From: Mercurialis annua
Taxonomy: Eukaryota > Streptophyta > Magnoliopsida > Malpighiales > Euphorbiaceae
Reading direction: 5' to 3'
Assembly (NCBI RefSeq): GCF_937616625.2
Contig: NC_065576.1
Coordinates: forward strand, 4,838,501-4,902,500
Length of the DNA stretch: 64,000 nt
The notes under the pieces were generated by a model. That model saw only the letters and a program-made list of their open reading frames with translations. It had not been told where the DNA came from and did no database searches. The translations under genes were made by a program, and so were the position numbers. Below are positions 45,966 through 58,500 of the stretch, piece after piece. Position 1 is the first letter of the stretch. The number at the start of each line of letters is the position of its first letter.

Positions 45966-47449
45966 TAGTATTAGTAGTAGTTAGTGTTAAGGTTTAATTA
46001 GGATTAAGCTGACGTGTTAATTCTCTTGTTCCTGATTTGACAATAGGATCTTCTCTTTTGTATCCATTGCAAATTTGGAAAGGACTTTAAAATTTAAAGA
46101 TAGCCCAATACGAGATTTTGGTTGAACTAAAGTTTTGGATACAGTCAACGTATAACACTTTTTTAATTAATTCAAGTTGTTAATAATAGCATACTCTCGT
46201 TGTATAACAATATTAGTTATCAATAATTATTCATTGTAATTTATACAACAAGTCAATGAGTGTTTACGATATTATATTATCTATCTTTTATCATTAAATA
46301 TCATAACATTATAAAAAAATTTATTAATTTGTTATATGAATGACGTGACACAATGGTTGTATGAAATAATAATCATTCGTTTGTTAGTGTTAGTCTGTCA
46401 TATTTATATGAGATTAACCTTTCTCACTTATTAATTTTCTTAATCCTATCTGACTACTATCTTAAATTTTTGAAATTGATCTCTCAAGTCAAGTACTTAT
46501 TATTATGACTATCATACTGAAGTCTTTTTTTTTTTACAAATAATGAATATATCCGCCTTTATTATGTTTGGACATAAATAGTAAATACATTTTTCAAATA
46601 GAGGTATTATTATTAAAATTAAATTAAAAGGATATAAATATTTTAATTTATAAATAGTTCGGCCTATTATAAAATTATATCAATTTGTTTATACACTTAT
46701 TTATATTTGAGAAGAAACTGTTTTCACGTATCAAGTTAAATTATATTTTGTATATTAGATGTAGTTTAATGCACAAAACATTCGTGGTACATCATAAATT
46801 TGGAATTGAAGCCTTTTTTTTGCGCAATATATATTTATATTCTTAATATGTAAATATGTATGTTATTGTATATATTGTACGGATAATTATACAACATAAC
46901 GGTTGCATCACGTCATTCGTATAACAAACCAATGAGGCGTTAGTCATATGTTAATATTTAATAATAAAAAAAAAACTCAAGGTAATCTTTTTGATAACTT
47001 AGTATCTAAATTAAAAAATGATATTTTAAGCTACGGTTGTACCACGTCATTTGTTCTTTGAACAAGTATATGAAATGTTAGTTACTAAATGTTTATTTAT
47101 TGTTATATTTTTCAATGTTATAAATATCTCATCAATGAACTGCATAAATAATTTTACAATATGAAATAAAAAATCAACATATTTTTAATGCGATTCAGGA
47201 TCAATTAGGATAGAATTTTTTAAAAGTTAACTGTAAAATTGATTTACGAAAATGTTAATTTGGTTTAGTTTGTAATTAATCCAAAACAATTAAATAATTA
47301 TTTTTGGCCATTGACCCGAAACTCAAAGTCACCAACTTGGATAGCTCCATCGCACCTGTTTTATCAGTTTTTGGCCGGAGAAACTCTTAATTTCTGTTGC
47401 ATTTTCTTTCTCGATCTGAAAAAATAAATCTAAACTAACTAACTAGCTA
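45966..47449. promoter_or_regulatory. Divergent promoter region with family B MITE copies
   Basis: Shared upstream region of the F-box (-) and protease (+) genes. Family B segments are at about 46221-46380 (both arms, with ATGACGTGACACAATGGTTG on the right), 46879-46940 (GGATAATTATACAACATAAC then GGTTGCATCACGTCATTCG) and 47031-47156 (CGGTTGTACCACGTCATTTG to GCATAAATAATTTTACAA). Each carries an ACGTCA/TGACGT core. Core promoter motifs for either gene are not obvious. Confidence 0.55.
46221..46380. mobile_element. MITE, family B copy 2
   Basis: Left arm AATAATTATTCATTGTAATT then TACAACAAGTCAATGAG; right arm TTGTTATATGAATGACGTGA then ACAATGGTTGTATG and ATAATCATTCGT. Compared with copy 1 the left arm lacks about 15 bp around the ACGTCA motif. 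Confidence 0.65.
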
Positions 47450-50400
47450 ATGGCATCACCGTTGATTGAATTTACCGTCGTCTTCTTCATTTTTCACCTC
47501 CACGTCATCACCGCCACTGCCGCACACAGCGTCTCTACCGACTCCCCCTCCTCCGCCGCAACAGTACTCGTATCCGGTGGCAAGCCTGCAATGGTGCTAC
47601 CTCTGTTTCTCTCTCGTCCAAATTTAACCAAAACGACGTCGGATTCTTTGATGCTACGTCGTCTTCAAGGATCTAAAACCAAAAAACTTCCTAATGCTCG
47701 TATGAGACTGTACGATGATCTCCTTCTCAACGGGTAATGTATATGTAATTACATTTTTTATTAATGTTTTTGATCTGTTAAGCATTGTTAGTATTGATAA
47801 TGTGAATTTTAATAGGTATTATACTACGAGGCTATGGATCGGAACGCCGCCGCAGGAATTTGCGCTCATTGTAGATACGGGAAGTACTGTTACTTATGTT
47901 CCTTGCGCTACTTGTGAGCAGTGTGGTACTCATCAGGTATTTCCAATTTTAATTTTGCTTACTTCTGAGTCAAGCCTCTTTTACTGTATTCTGTTTTATT
48001 TATTTATAAGATCTGTACATTTTTCATGAATTACACATTATGATATCGAATAAGGAATTAGGAACATGGAGCTCACTAGGTAGAACGGATACACCGAAAA
48101 ATGGAATACTTGGACATGGAGGCGGCGTCCTACGTAAAAAGTGAAGTTTTGTGTCAGAAATGTCAAGTGTCCGACACATTTTTGAAATGGAAACCGTTGA
48201 TTGTATGAAGTGTCCATTCTACCTACTGCACGCAGAAAGCAGTCTAACCAGAATCGAAATTAAACTGAATTCTATTTTGTCATTTTGAAAAAACTAAATA
48301 TTCCACAAAATAACATGGTTTTTGCAAGAATTTAATTTTCAATTTGATTGAAGTCTTTGGTCATGATTTGTTCCAAACAAGGCAAAACAATCCATGTGTT
48401 TGATCAACTACTTGAAACATAGTCTGAATTAGTTTTATGGCTACCATTGAGGCATTGAGTTTCTTACTTCTTTATCAAAAGTCTATCATAAGAGGGTGTT
48501 CCAATTTAACGAGAAGTAATTAGAAGTGGTTAACTTGTAAGAATGATGAAGCAGAGTAGGCAATGAGTTGTTTTTAGCTTCTATATTGTGTTCGTTCACA
48601 ATAATTACATGTAGAATTGGATTTATCTTAGAAAAGTCAACTTTTCTTGTTCCTGTTTTACACAGGATCCAAAGTTTCAACCAGATTTGTCCAGCACCTA
48701 TCAAGCTGTAAAATGTAATATTGATTGCACCTGTGACGATGAAAAAGAACAGTGCGTTTATGAGAGACGGTATGCTGAATTGAGTACTAGTAGTGGTGTT
48801 ATTGGTGAGGATATTATATCATTCGGCAATCAGAGCGAACTTGTGCCTCAACGTGCTGTTTTTGGGTGTGAAAATGTGGAAACTGGTGATCTTTATAGTC
48901 AACGTGCTGATGGAATAATAGGATTGGGCCGTGGTGATCTCAGCATTGTTGATCAACTTGTTGACAAACATGTGATTAGTGACTCCTTCTCACTGTGCTA
49001 TGGTGGAATGGATATAGGCGGAGGTGCTATGATTCTTGGGGGTATTTCTTCCATTTCAGGCATGGTCTTTGCTGAATCAGATCCCATGCGCAGGTGTGTT
49101 GTTAAATTTTATCTCGTGTGAGATGCCTTCAACTTTCCTAACAAATACATTTTGGTAACTTTCACACATTTACTCTAGTTTCGGGATGGCAACAGTCAAT
49201 ACTATAACATTGATTTAAAGGCGATAAATGTTGCTGGGAAGAAATTGCCTCTAAACCCTACAATCTTTGATGGAAGATCTGGCACTGTATTGGATAGTGG
49301 TACAACGTACGCTTACCTACCAGAAGCTGCATTTATAGCCTTTAAGGATGCTGTAAGCTTTAAACTCTTGACGTTCATCTTTTTAATTTAATTATTACTA
49401 TTATTTGCAATCAATATTGGTGAAACTTTTTTTTTGCCCGAGTAACTTTACAACTCTACATGTTTGAACATTGTGGCTATATTGATATTTTTTATAGTCT
49501 ATAGCAGTCGTTTAGATGGAGTGAATGTATAGTGAGGATGTGGACAATCAATCTTCTTCTCTTTCAAAATGATTCTCAGATTTTTTTTACCCTTATTTAT
49601 GCTTTCTCCATGTAAAGGATCCATATCTTTGTTCTAATGTGGAAATTTGTACTGGTGTTAAAAATGCAGATAGTAGTCTGTTCTTTTCATTTTAATGCAA
49701 TATATCAATTTATTATACTTTATTATTGCAGTTCTGCGACTTCTTATCTATTGTCTTCCTTTTTATTTTGTCTACAGCTGATGAAGGAACTTAATTCCTT
49801 AAAGCAAATTCATGGTCCTGATCCAAATTATAATGATATTTGCTTCTCCGGTGCAGAAAGGTAGGCATATATCAGAAACAAAGATGTGAATTGTGAACTG
49901 AATTCATCTACAGATTGATTGTTTATTATCCTTGTGTGGTTAACAGTTGAAAATAATTTTTTCTTTAGTGATGTCTCTCAACTTTCAAAAACATTTCCAA
50001 CAGTTGACTTGGTATTCGGCAATGGGCAAAAGTTTTCATTATCACCAGAAAATTACTTATTCCGAGTAAGTATGACCTTTCTATTATTTAACTAGTATTA
50101 AATATTAAGACCGGTGGTCCTATTAGTTTTGGACTTCTAAATAAATTTGGCGGTGTCCATGGATGTATGTACTTTATAAATGGTGGCAGATTGTATACAT
50201 GGGCAGGAATGATGCCATGAGTTGTTTGTTTATTGTTAAGTTCCATATTTCCATAGAAGGGCAGTAGAATTTAATTATCAACTAGCATGCAGACTCCAGG
50301 TGGAGATTTCTAAACTGACATTTCCTTTTTTATTCTCTTTTTCCATGTGAAAGTGGCCGAGTTTTCTGGGATTAGAAGCTTTTAGTGGGCCTTAGTTAAT

Positions 50401-53400
50401 AGTTGAAACTTGAATGCCTATGCAGCCTGCTTAGCAATGTCCATATGCCAACTCTGTGCTATCTCACATACACACACCTCATAGCATGATATTCCTAATA
50501 ATCTAAACTTTAAGCTACAAAGTAAATGCAGATGGTATTATTATTGAATGAATAGAATAATGTTTGCGATTTGAGAAACATCCATCGTTTTTGAAGTCAA
50601 CTTCCGAAGTAACATCAGTAGATAATTGAGCCTTTCAGTTGATGCAATATTTTCATGGAATTGAGATTTTTTTAGCTGCAGCCTCTAGATTATAAGCTTA
50701 CTGATAAAACATGTTATGCTTTTTTACATTTTCTTTCTTGAAGCATTCAAAAGTGCACGGTGCATACTGTTTGGGGGTATTTCAAAATGGGCATGATCCA
50801 ACTACGCTTCTTGGAGGTAAATGGAATCTATTTTGATAGTTTTGTGCTTTCTTTCTTATTAATTATGCTTTTTAGCTTTCGATATCATACGTCCAAATCC
50901 ATTTCTTATGAATCTTATCGATACTTACTTTATTTAATTCTATGGATAATGAATTTTTGACAGGAATTGTTGTTCGCAATACCCTCGTTATGTATGATCG
51001 TGAGAATTCAAAGATGGGTTTCTGGAAGACAAATTGTTCTGAGCTATGGGAAAGACATCACATAGCTGATGCTCCATCACCATTGCCTTCAGCTTTAAAT
51101 AGAACGGACTTGATCGCCCCACCAACATTGTCTCCCAGCGGTTCTGGGCATTATGATCTTCCAGGCATGTTCAGTTTTCAAGGAATTCTCATACTTTACA
51201 TCTTATTTGAAATTAGTGCATGAGAGTCACCTTTAGTGTTGATGCTATGTTGAATATGTAAGACCTTAGTTCTGGTGTTTTAAGTGGCATCCTACAGTAT
51301 GTATGTTAATCTCAACAGTTGAATTTAATATGCACTATTGTGATTTAATCTCTCTATGAATATGTCTACCTCCTTGAATTAATAATTCTTTTAAACAAAT
51401 ATTAACTGCTTATCTTTAAATTTCTAAGTTTAGATTGTGCAAACATGGTGGGCCATTCTCCAACAAATATGGAGAGGAGCATGAAGAAGAAAAGGATCAC
51501 TGTTGTGATGAAATTGAACCGAGTCAAATTAACTCATTTAAATAATACGAACTTGAGCCAAGCTGGAGTTCAGAATTTTAAAACTTAAACTTAGTTTGAA
51601 CTTGAAAATAATGTATCTGATACAAGTTCGAGACCGGATCGAACTTGTCTAGTAATTTGATCATTACCGAGTTCAACTTTAATGAACTCGGGTTTAACTC
51701 AAATTTTACAGCAGCTAAACTTAAAATATTTAAAACTAATTATAATTAACTAAATAATATACAATTGAAAACTAATTAAGTTCAAATAATTCTAATAATA
51801 ATTTAAAATAGTAGAGGAGAGTGCCTCTTAATATAAGAAGGCTATCCTCTTTCTCCATTCCTAATTAGTAATATGAGATTTGCTCAAACAGTTCACGAAT
51901 ATTTAGATGAGTCAGATTACACTTTATAAGTTTTTAAACAAGTTAGCTTGGGAACTCTGGAATTCAATTTGGCTTGCAAACTCAAACGAGCTGGAAGTTA
52001 TGAAACTCAAACTTGATTCAATTATGAAATGAGCTTCTAAACTATGCTTGAGTTTGATTTATTGAGTTAAATAAAAGAACTTGAACGAGATTTTTCTGAG
52101 TTTTGAATAGCTCATGAGAGTCTTTGTTCATTTACAGCACCGATCGCAGCAGATCATGTTTCTTTATACATGGAAATAATCTGAATCTTTTAAGAACCTA
52201 AGCTCAACATGTTGGTTCATTGAGAGTGTTCTGATTAACAGGTTAGAATAACTAGGAAAAAGAGTTTAGAAGAATAATGAAGGAAATATGGAAAGGAATG
52301 CCAGTAAAGGCAAATTTTTGAAAGATAATATCTAGCTTCTTGATACTGAAGTTTATTATCAATGTGCTAGCTAATCAGAAAAATTATGTTGCTCCTTTAG
52401 TCTTTTATCACTGTATGAGTGTGTTCCTTTTTATGAATGTTTCTGATTGGCTTCTCTACTCAGATGAATATCAAATTGGACAAATAACGTTTGAAATATT
52501 AGTGAATGCGAACAGCTCAGCTTTGAAGCTTCACAGTGCAGAACTTGTGAAATTTATCAGTCAGGAGTTGGGTGCTAATATATCACAGGTTAGACAAAGT
52601 ATTCTGCTGTAAGTTTCTTTGCTGCTTCTAATAGTAAATGGTATAAGTTATTTGTTAAAATAACTTTTTGCTTACTATAGGTGTGTTACAACCAGCTATT
52701 TGGATGAATGATTCATCATAGTTAAATTAACTAAATTACGTGGGTTCAATCATTCAATTACTTGGAGTAATACATGTGACGTTAGCAAGTCATTTTCAGC
52801 TTACAATATGTTCTCGACTAGGATGAAAGGAGTTTTAACAACTGTCTTTAAATTAAATCTGCATAGGATTCCTTTCTTCTTTTTTTCAAGTTCCCTTTTT
52901 TGTTAGTCGTATTAATCTATGTATGAATCCCAGGTCCGTTCATTGACACTTGCTTCTAGAGGAAATGGTTCACTCGTTGGATGGACCATAGTCCCTTCAG
53001 GATCTGCCAATTATATTTCTACTGCAGCTGCTCTGGTAAATTTTCTTTTATTTGATGACTACTGAGTCCATAGAAGATAAAAACTGTATTCTTATGCTTC
53101 TAGTTCCGCTTACAGAGCATGATATCCCGGGTTGCTGAACGGCAAATGCAGCTGCCTGATACCTCTGGAAATTATCAGTTCGTTAGCTGGAAAATTAAGC
53201 CTCCAGTAAATCGGTAGGCTCTTTAATTTGTTTTCTAAGTTTACTGCAGTTCCGCATTTCTGTTTACGGTTTTATCTATTGGATTGGCTTGTTTCAAACA
53301 AAATGGTTTGAAATTTAACCTACACTGGTGTACCTTTGTGTGGATGTATAATTTAGGGTTTCTTTTCATTGTTATGTTTTCTTTCCCATGTCTTGCATTA

Positions 53401-54271
53401 CATACCTATATTGCTTGGTTCGTGCGGAAAACAGTAACTGAGAAATCTATATTACTTGATTTGTGCTGAAAATGATTTTCTGAAAGTTTCCATTCTTTCC
53501 ACGAGAATTTTGATATTTTGCCTCCACATAATACATAACTTGTTGGTGTTGTCGGGTTGAAGATTGCTGAATGTCGTAATGGTTTGTTTCATGAGTAAGC
53601 TATTAGGCAAGAAGCACATTGATTAATAGTACAGTATAATTGTTGAGATGCAATTTGGCTTGACAATAGAGATAGTGAAGAATCCCAATGCGAATCTTGT
53701 CACGTACCAAATTATTTTAAAGATATTGAAGATTCTAATGTGACTGATGTACAAAAAAACGATTTCTTCGTCTTTGCAGGTATATAGTTTTACTTTTCAG
53801 TTTAGTCTGTGTCGGTTCAAATGAATTCTACAAAAATTTATGAAATTCATTTATAAATAAATATAGTCGCGTTTGGATTCCTTAAAAAGTCATTTAGTAA
53901 CTTTATTTGTTAAAAAGTTTTGTAGAATTTGTTATATTTATTATCAAATGAAATGAATTTTAAAGTAGAACTAAACTGTCGGTTTCCTCTCTTGAAGTTC
54001 TTGGATCCAATTATGTGTTTTTAGCTTTTGCATCTATTCATTTTCTAGCAAACTACACATCGAATGTGTTAGTAATTCCTTCTAAAAATCATGCAGGAAT
54101 TGGTGGCAGCAACATTTTTTATTAGTTGTTTTAGCTATTATTGTTATGGTGGTGATTATTGGATTATCAGCTGTTGCAATTTGGCTTATCCGGAGATGGA
54201 ATAAATCGTCAGCAAACGCATATAAACCCGTAAATGCAGAAACTCCTGAGCAAGAACTTCAACCATTATAA
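47450..54271 (+). CDS. Membrane-anchored aspartic protease (A1 family)
   Basis: A pepsin-type endopeptidase of the plant atypical class, secreted and anchored by a C-terminal helix. Exons: 47450-47733, 47816-47936, 48666-49093, 49196-49352, 49778-49860, 49969-50065, 50744-50816, 50964-51164, 52464-52588, 52934-53035, 53116-53213, 54097-54271; 1944 nt, 647 residues, all junctions in frame. Signal peptide at residues 1-25 (MASPLIEFTVVFFIFHLHV). Catalytic motifs are DTGS at 115-118 and DSGT at 311-314. After the protease domain comes a conserved extension (QIGQITFEI, LPDTSGNYQFVSW), a transmembrane segment at about 597-621 and a short tail ending PEQELQPL. Resembles the Arabidopsis At3g50050-type proteases (recalled, not searched). 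Exon 8 seems to end at a GC donor (CCAG|GCATGT). Substrate unknown. Confidence 0.92.
48079..48223. mobile_element. MITE, family C copy 3 (protease intron 2)
   Basis: About 145 bp, starting GGTAGAACGGATACACCG and ending TCCATTCTACC, with the family C internal block GTCAAGTGTCCGACACATTT and GAAACCGTTGATTGTATGAAG. Same family as the two copies in NRAMP intron 1. Confidence 0.65.
51501..52139. mobile_element. Decayed hAT-like element in protease intron 8
   Basis: Repeated GAACTTGA, GAGTTCAACTT, CAAACGAGCTGG and AACTCAAAC blocks in both orientations resemble a diverged relative of the 6778-7532 hAT element. The left text TTGTGATGAAATTGAACCGA and the reversed right text TGCTGTAAATGAACAAAGAC are weakly alike. 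No target duplication was found. Confidence 0.4.
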
Positions 54272-54329
54272 ACTTTGAAAAATTATAGGTACGGGTACTT
54301 TTCCGTAAGTATACAAGGCTATCATTTTT

Positions 54330-56178
54330 TTGATCGAGAATAATGTAAATTTTGGGAGTGAAGCTATTGAATCTGCCAATTCTTTTTAACAGAAATTATT
54401 TAGCAGTATATTCATTAAATAGGAATGTATAGGAAGACCATTTCACAGAACACATTATAGTTGTAGCATGCATTTAAATCAAAAGTTTTATCAACAAAAT
54501 AATACTTGAAATATATTATTTTCTTGATGTTCTTTCTTCCTATTTTGGTTTCCAACCGTTATACAAATATTAGATTAATCATTAATGGTAAGAATACATA
54601 AATTATAGAAAGATATAAAACATTACTCTATGAATCAGATCGAAATAGTTATTTTCTCCCTAAATTTGAGTTCGGTTAAAGGGGATTAAAATGTTAGAAC
54701 ATTGATGTTTTAAAATTTATAGAGGAAAGAGTACCTTTATCTAAATTCAAGGGATAATAACTCAAAAATTTATTCTTGGACACTTGGGAATTTATTTTAA
54801 ATTTATAATAAAATTGAATCAGCGATTTGGTTTGATTTGATATTATAAAAAGATTTTGGTTTTTGTAGTTCAAAATAACAACTAAACTGACTAGTTCGGT
54901 TTGGTTCATTTTGAAGTTTTCTTTTAATTTTTTTTGATCCGGTTTTGATTTTGAGAAAAAGCAAAATTTCATTAGATTCGATATGATTCTAACCGAATGC
55001 CACCATACTTCAATTGCTGCATGGTTACTAGGGGTGATCATTTGGCCGGTTCGGTTAAAACTGAATCAAAAACCCCCAAGCTTAAAACCGAAACCGTTCG
55101 AAAGTATCTTTAATCGAAACCGAAACGACCATAAAAAATTCAAAACCAAAATCAAACTGACTTCTGCATGCGCTATCAAGTGTTCCCCATTGGCGTGTTT
55201 GTGGGTAATTGAAGCAAGTCAGCAACGAGAATGTGATTAGAGCGTGGAAATTGCATTGCATGGTGTAGAATTGAGCAAAATTAGAAGTAGTAAGACAAAT
55301 AGAAATTGAATAGGTCAAAGACATCAGACCCATTTTGATGTGTTAATTAATTGTTCAAACAAATTTACTCAAAAGTTTTTCTGACCAAATAGTTAAGTTC
55401 TGAAAAGATTCTAGGAAGTTTCAAAAGCTGACATTTGCGTTTGGGTCATCAATTTTATGGGAGGCACAACAAAGTCCAACGGATCTTTTCTTGCCGTAAA
55501 ATGATGACGTGTACTGCTACCATTGGCTGGAAACTGACCAGTTATACAATTTCAATTTACTTTCTTTTATGGTCACAATTAGAGCAGCTGGCGTGGTGTT
55601 TTCTCCGCTACCATTTCAAGGCCTGTTTGGATTCATACAAAATACTACTTTTTGAAATTTATTTTTCAGAAGATAGTAAGAGTTTAAAGTAACTTTCATT
55701 TTTTATAATGTTAATTGTTAAAATGTGATTGTCCTTTTTACGAAATTTATAACTTAATCTTTTCAATATCACACATGATCTTTGAATTTTTTTTATAACT
55801 TCGTACAAACTGATCATATGAATTTAACGTGACTAATCGCTGCGTATTATGCGCACATAGTTTCCTCTAATTAGATAAGTATTATAGATTAGCTCCGGAC
55901 GATCAAGTTGCATGAAAAAATGTCTTGCAAATTGCAAAAGATTAAAGGCCGTATATAAATTTTAATAAAAATTAGAAGGACATGCATGACATTATAAAAA
56001 ATAAAAAATAATAAAACCGTGAAGATCAAACATGTTTTAGTAATTAATCTTTTCATATAAGTGTTATATTTTTTTAAAAATATAATAAACAAGTGATTTT
56101 AGCTGTTTTTCGATCATTGACTTGTTAAAAAGATAAAAACAAGTGTTTAAATTTTGTTGTCATGCTATAAAAAATTTA
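54330..56178. other. Intergenic region after the protease
   Basis: Includes the protease 3' UTR. A partial hAT-type end TAGGGGTGATCATTTGGCCG begins at 55029 and runs as GGTTCGGTTAAAACTGAATC and ACCGAAACCGTTCG-like text to about 55165. Similar TTCGGTTTGG text in the other orientation lies at 54830-54960. An 85-codon ORF at 55435-55692 has no protein-like pattern and is not annotated. Confidence 0.45.
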
Positions 56179-56487
56179 GGGTTAATGTCATAAAAATTCA
56201 CCAACTTTACATGTTTTCTCATTTTAGTCACAAAGTTTAAATTTTCTCATTTTCATACACGAACTACCATTTTTTCTCAAATTCATGCACGGTGTTGATG
56301 TGTCACGGCTCTATTGGTGTAATTTGTTGAGGTGGAGGTCATTTTACACCAATAAATGGATGCCACCTCAGCATCGTGCATGAATTTGAGAAAAAGTGGT
56401 ACTTCGTCCATGAAAATGAGAAAATTTAAACTGCGTGATTAAAATGAGAAAACGTGTAAAGTTCGTGATTTTTTTTGACATTAACCC
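56179..56487. mobile_element. Mutator-like MITE with 9-bp TSD
   Basis: 309 bp. The left end is GGGTTAATGTCATAAAAATT; the right end, reversed, is GGGTTAATGTCAAAAAAAAT. The inverted repeat runs over roughly 100 bp per arm (TTTTCTCATTTTAGTCAC, GAATTTGAGAAAAA and so on). A perfect 9-bp direct repeat AAAAATTTA flanks it (56170-56178 and 56488-56496). A truncated relative is at 29270-29463. Confidence 0.92.
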
Positions 56488-56842
56488 AAAAATTTAATAG
56501 TAATATGTGCAAATGATACAATTACAATTGTGAAATCAAAATCATAAACCTTATTTCCAAACTTAAAAATTTATTTTTAACTTAGCAGATCGTAAAAATA
56601 GTTAAAAGTATTCGTTTGATGTTATGTTGAAAAATTGAAATAATTATGCAAGATAAATAAACGTGGATAATATATTCAAAAATAATAATCAAACAATGTT
56701 ATAATTTTTTCTTAATTTCTATTTTTTTTGTTTCTCAAATAACAAAAGTCCTTCTCTAAAAAGTATCTTTTTCCTCAATTTGTACCTTAAACACCCCTTA
56801 CTTAAATGTAAATTAGTTAATATTACAGTTTGTATCATTTAA

Positions 56843-57360
56843 GGATAGTTACTATTTACCCCATAAGTTTAGGTGTAAAATACTACTTTCCACATGATAT
56901 TTAAAAGTCAATTGTTTACTTTCTAACGTTTGATTAAATTCATCATTTTCTCTTCCACCAGTTAATTCCGTTAGTTCACCTGGTCAAAGAGTTTTATTGT
57001 TAAAAATTGAGTCCAATATAACATTTAATTTTATTTTTCTTGAAAAAAAACTCCACAATATAATTAAAACTCATATACAATTAATAGTAATATGTATATA
57101 GTAGTCAATATATTACGGTTTATTGATATTTTTTTATTTTGTGAAATAATTTTATGAATTTTTTGAAAAATAAATAAATTTAGGAGTTAAATTGAACTAA
57201 ATCTTAACAGTTAGAGCTTTGACCAAATTCACGAACTTAATCAACATAAAAGGGAGATAGTGAATTTGATCAAACGTCAGTAGAGAAACAATTGACTTTT
57301 TAAAAGTCATGAAAATAGTAGTATTTCGACCTGAATTTATGGAGTAAATTGTAATTATCT
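56843..57360. mobile_element. Long-TIR MITE
   Basis: About 518 bp. The left arm GGATAGTTACTATTTACCCC is mirrored by a right arm whose complement reads AGATAATTACAATTTACTCC. Inner matches include AAAAGTCAATTGTTTACT against AAAAGTCAATTGTTTCTC and TTTGATTAAATTCATCATTT against TTTGATCAAATTCACTATCT. CATTTA occurs outside both ends but the exact target duplication is unclear. Confidence 0.75.
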
Positions 57361-58500
57361 CTACCATTTATAAGTGTGTCAATTAACACATTCTAATGTT
57401 CTTTCTATTTTAATTATTGTTTAAGAGCAAGTGATCACTGAGCTAATAATTTAAGTTTCGTTTATACTTATAAACTTCGAGCTTTACAGATATAAAATAC
57501 TATTCAAAATATTTGAAATCATTTGATATTCAATCAATAAATAAAGGCCAACTATTCAAATTATAATCAGATTACATTAACATTATACTACATTTTATTT
57601 TGTGACCAATTGAATGAACGAAAAAAATAAAACATGCTTAAGTATTATTTTGAGGGAAAATTGTAACAATTAATACTAATAATAAATTATAAAGTCAATA
57701 CTGATATAGCAATTTCTCCATAAGTTCGTGGTAATGTCCTTGATGGCTACCTAATCAAAATTGCATGAAATGAGCTCCCTCTTTCAAGTCAAACAATTAT
57801 AAGAATTAAAATTCACAAATTGCATATTAACAAATAATATCTTCAACTTTAAGATTAATAAGAGTGCTAATTGAATGCAAAATTCACTATCTATCCATTA
57901 TTTTTAAATTAATTTTTGAGAGAAAATGAAAATAAGATATAGACAATAAACATTAGCTAATTAAGAGTATACAACTTGATTTTTATTTTTATTTAGCTAC
58001 AATGAGCAATACTTCATATTTATTTTTAACGGAAATATGTTTATATATTTGTCACTTTTTGTAGTCTAAACTTTTTATTAATTATACTTGAATTCATTTA
58101 TAATAAATATATGTAATTTTTTTTAAAATAAATATAATACATTCATTGATTTTTTTTAATCTTCTAAAAAAAATTATTTATTTGAGATATATTAATTTTT
58201 AGCTAAACAGAAATTAAGAGTGTAATATTTTTTCTTTTATTAAGAATATGTATTGCTAGAATGATCTAATAATCATTTCAAAAAAAAAAAAAAGATCTAA
58301 TAATCCAACCAAAATGCAACCCATAAATACAACTATACTTTTCTCTTTTCCCTAATAAAATACTATATAAATAAACACAACTATACCATAAACTATTGTC
58401 CAATTAAAAGAAACAAAAACCCGTAAAAAGAATAACAAAAATAAAATAATGATATGAGAAACGGGCAAAACCTTGAAAAGAACAAAAAATAAAATAGAAA
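57361..58500. other. Intergenic spacer upstream of PUB4
   Basis: Very AT-rich, with poly-A and poly-T runs and no ORF or repeat boundary that I can support. The right end merges into the probable PUB4 promoter and leader. Confidence 0.5.

Noticed and set aside
55435..55692. 85-residue ORF in the intergenic region
   Set aside because: No recognisable domain, splice partners or promoter. Plausible by chance.
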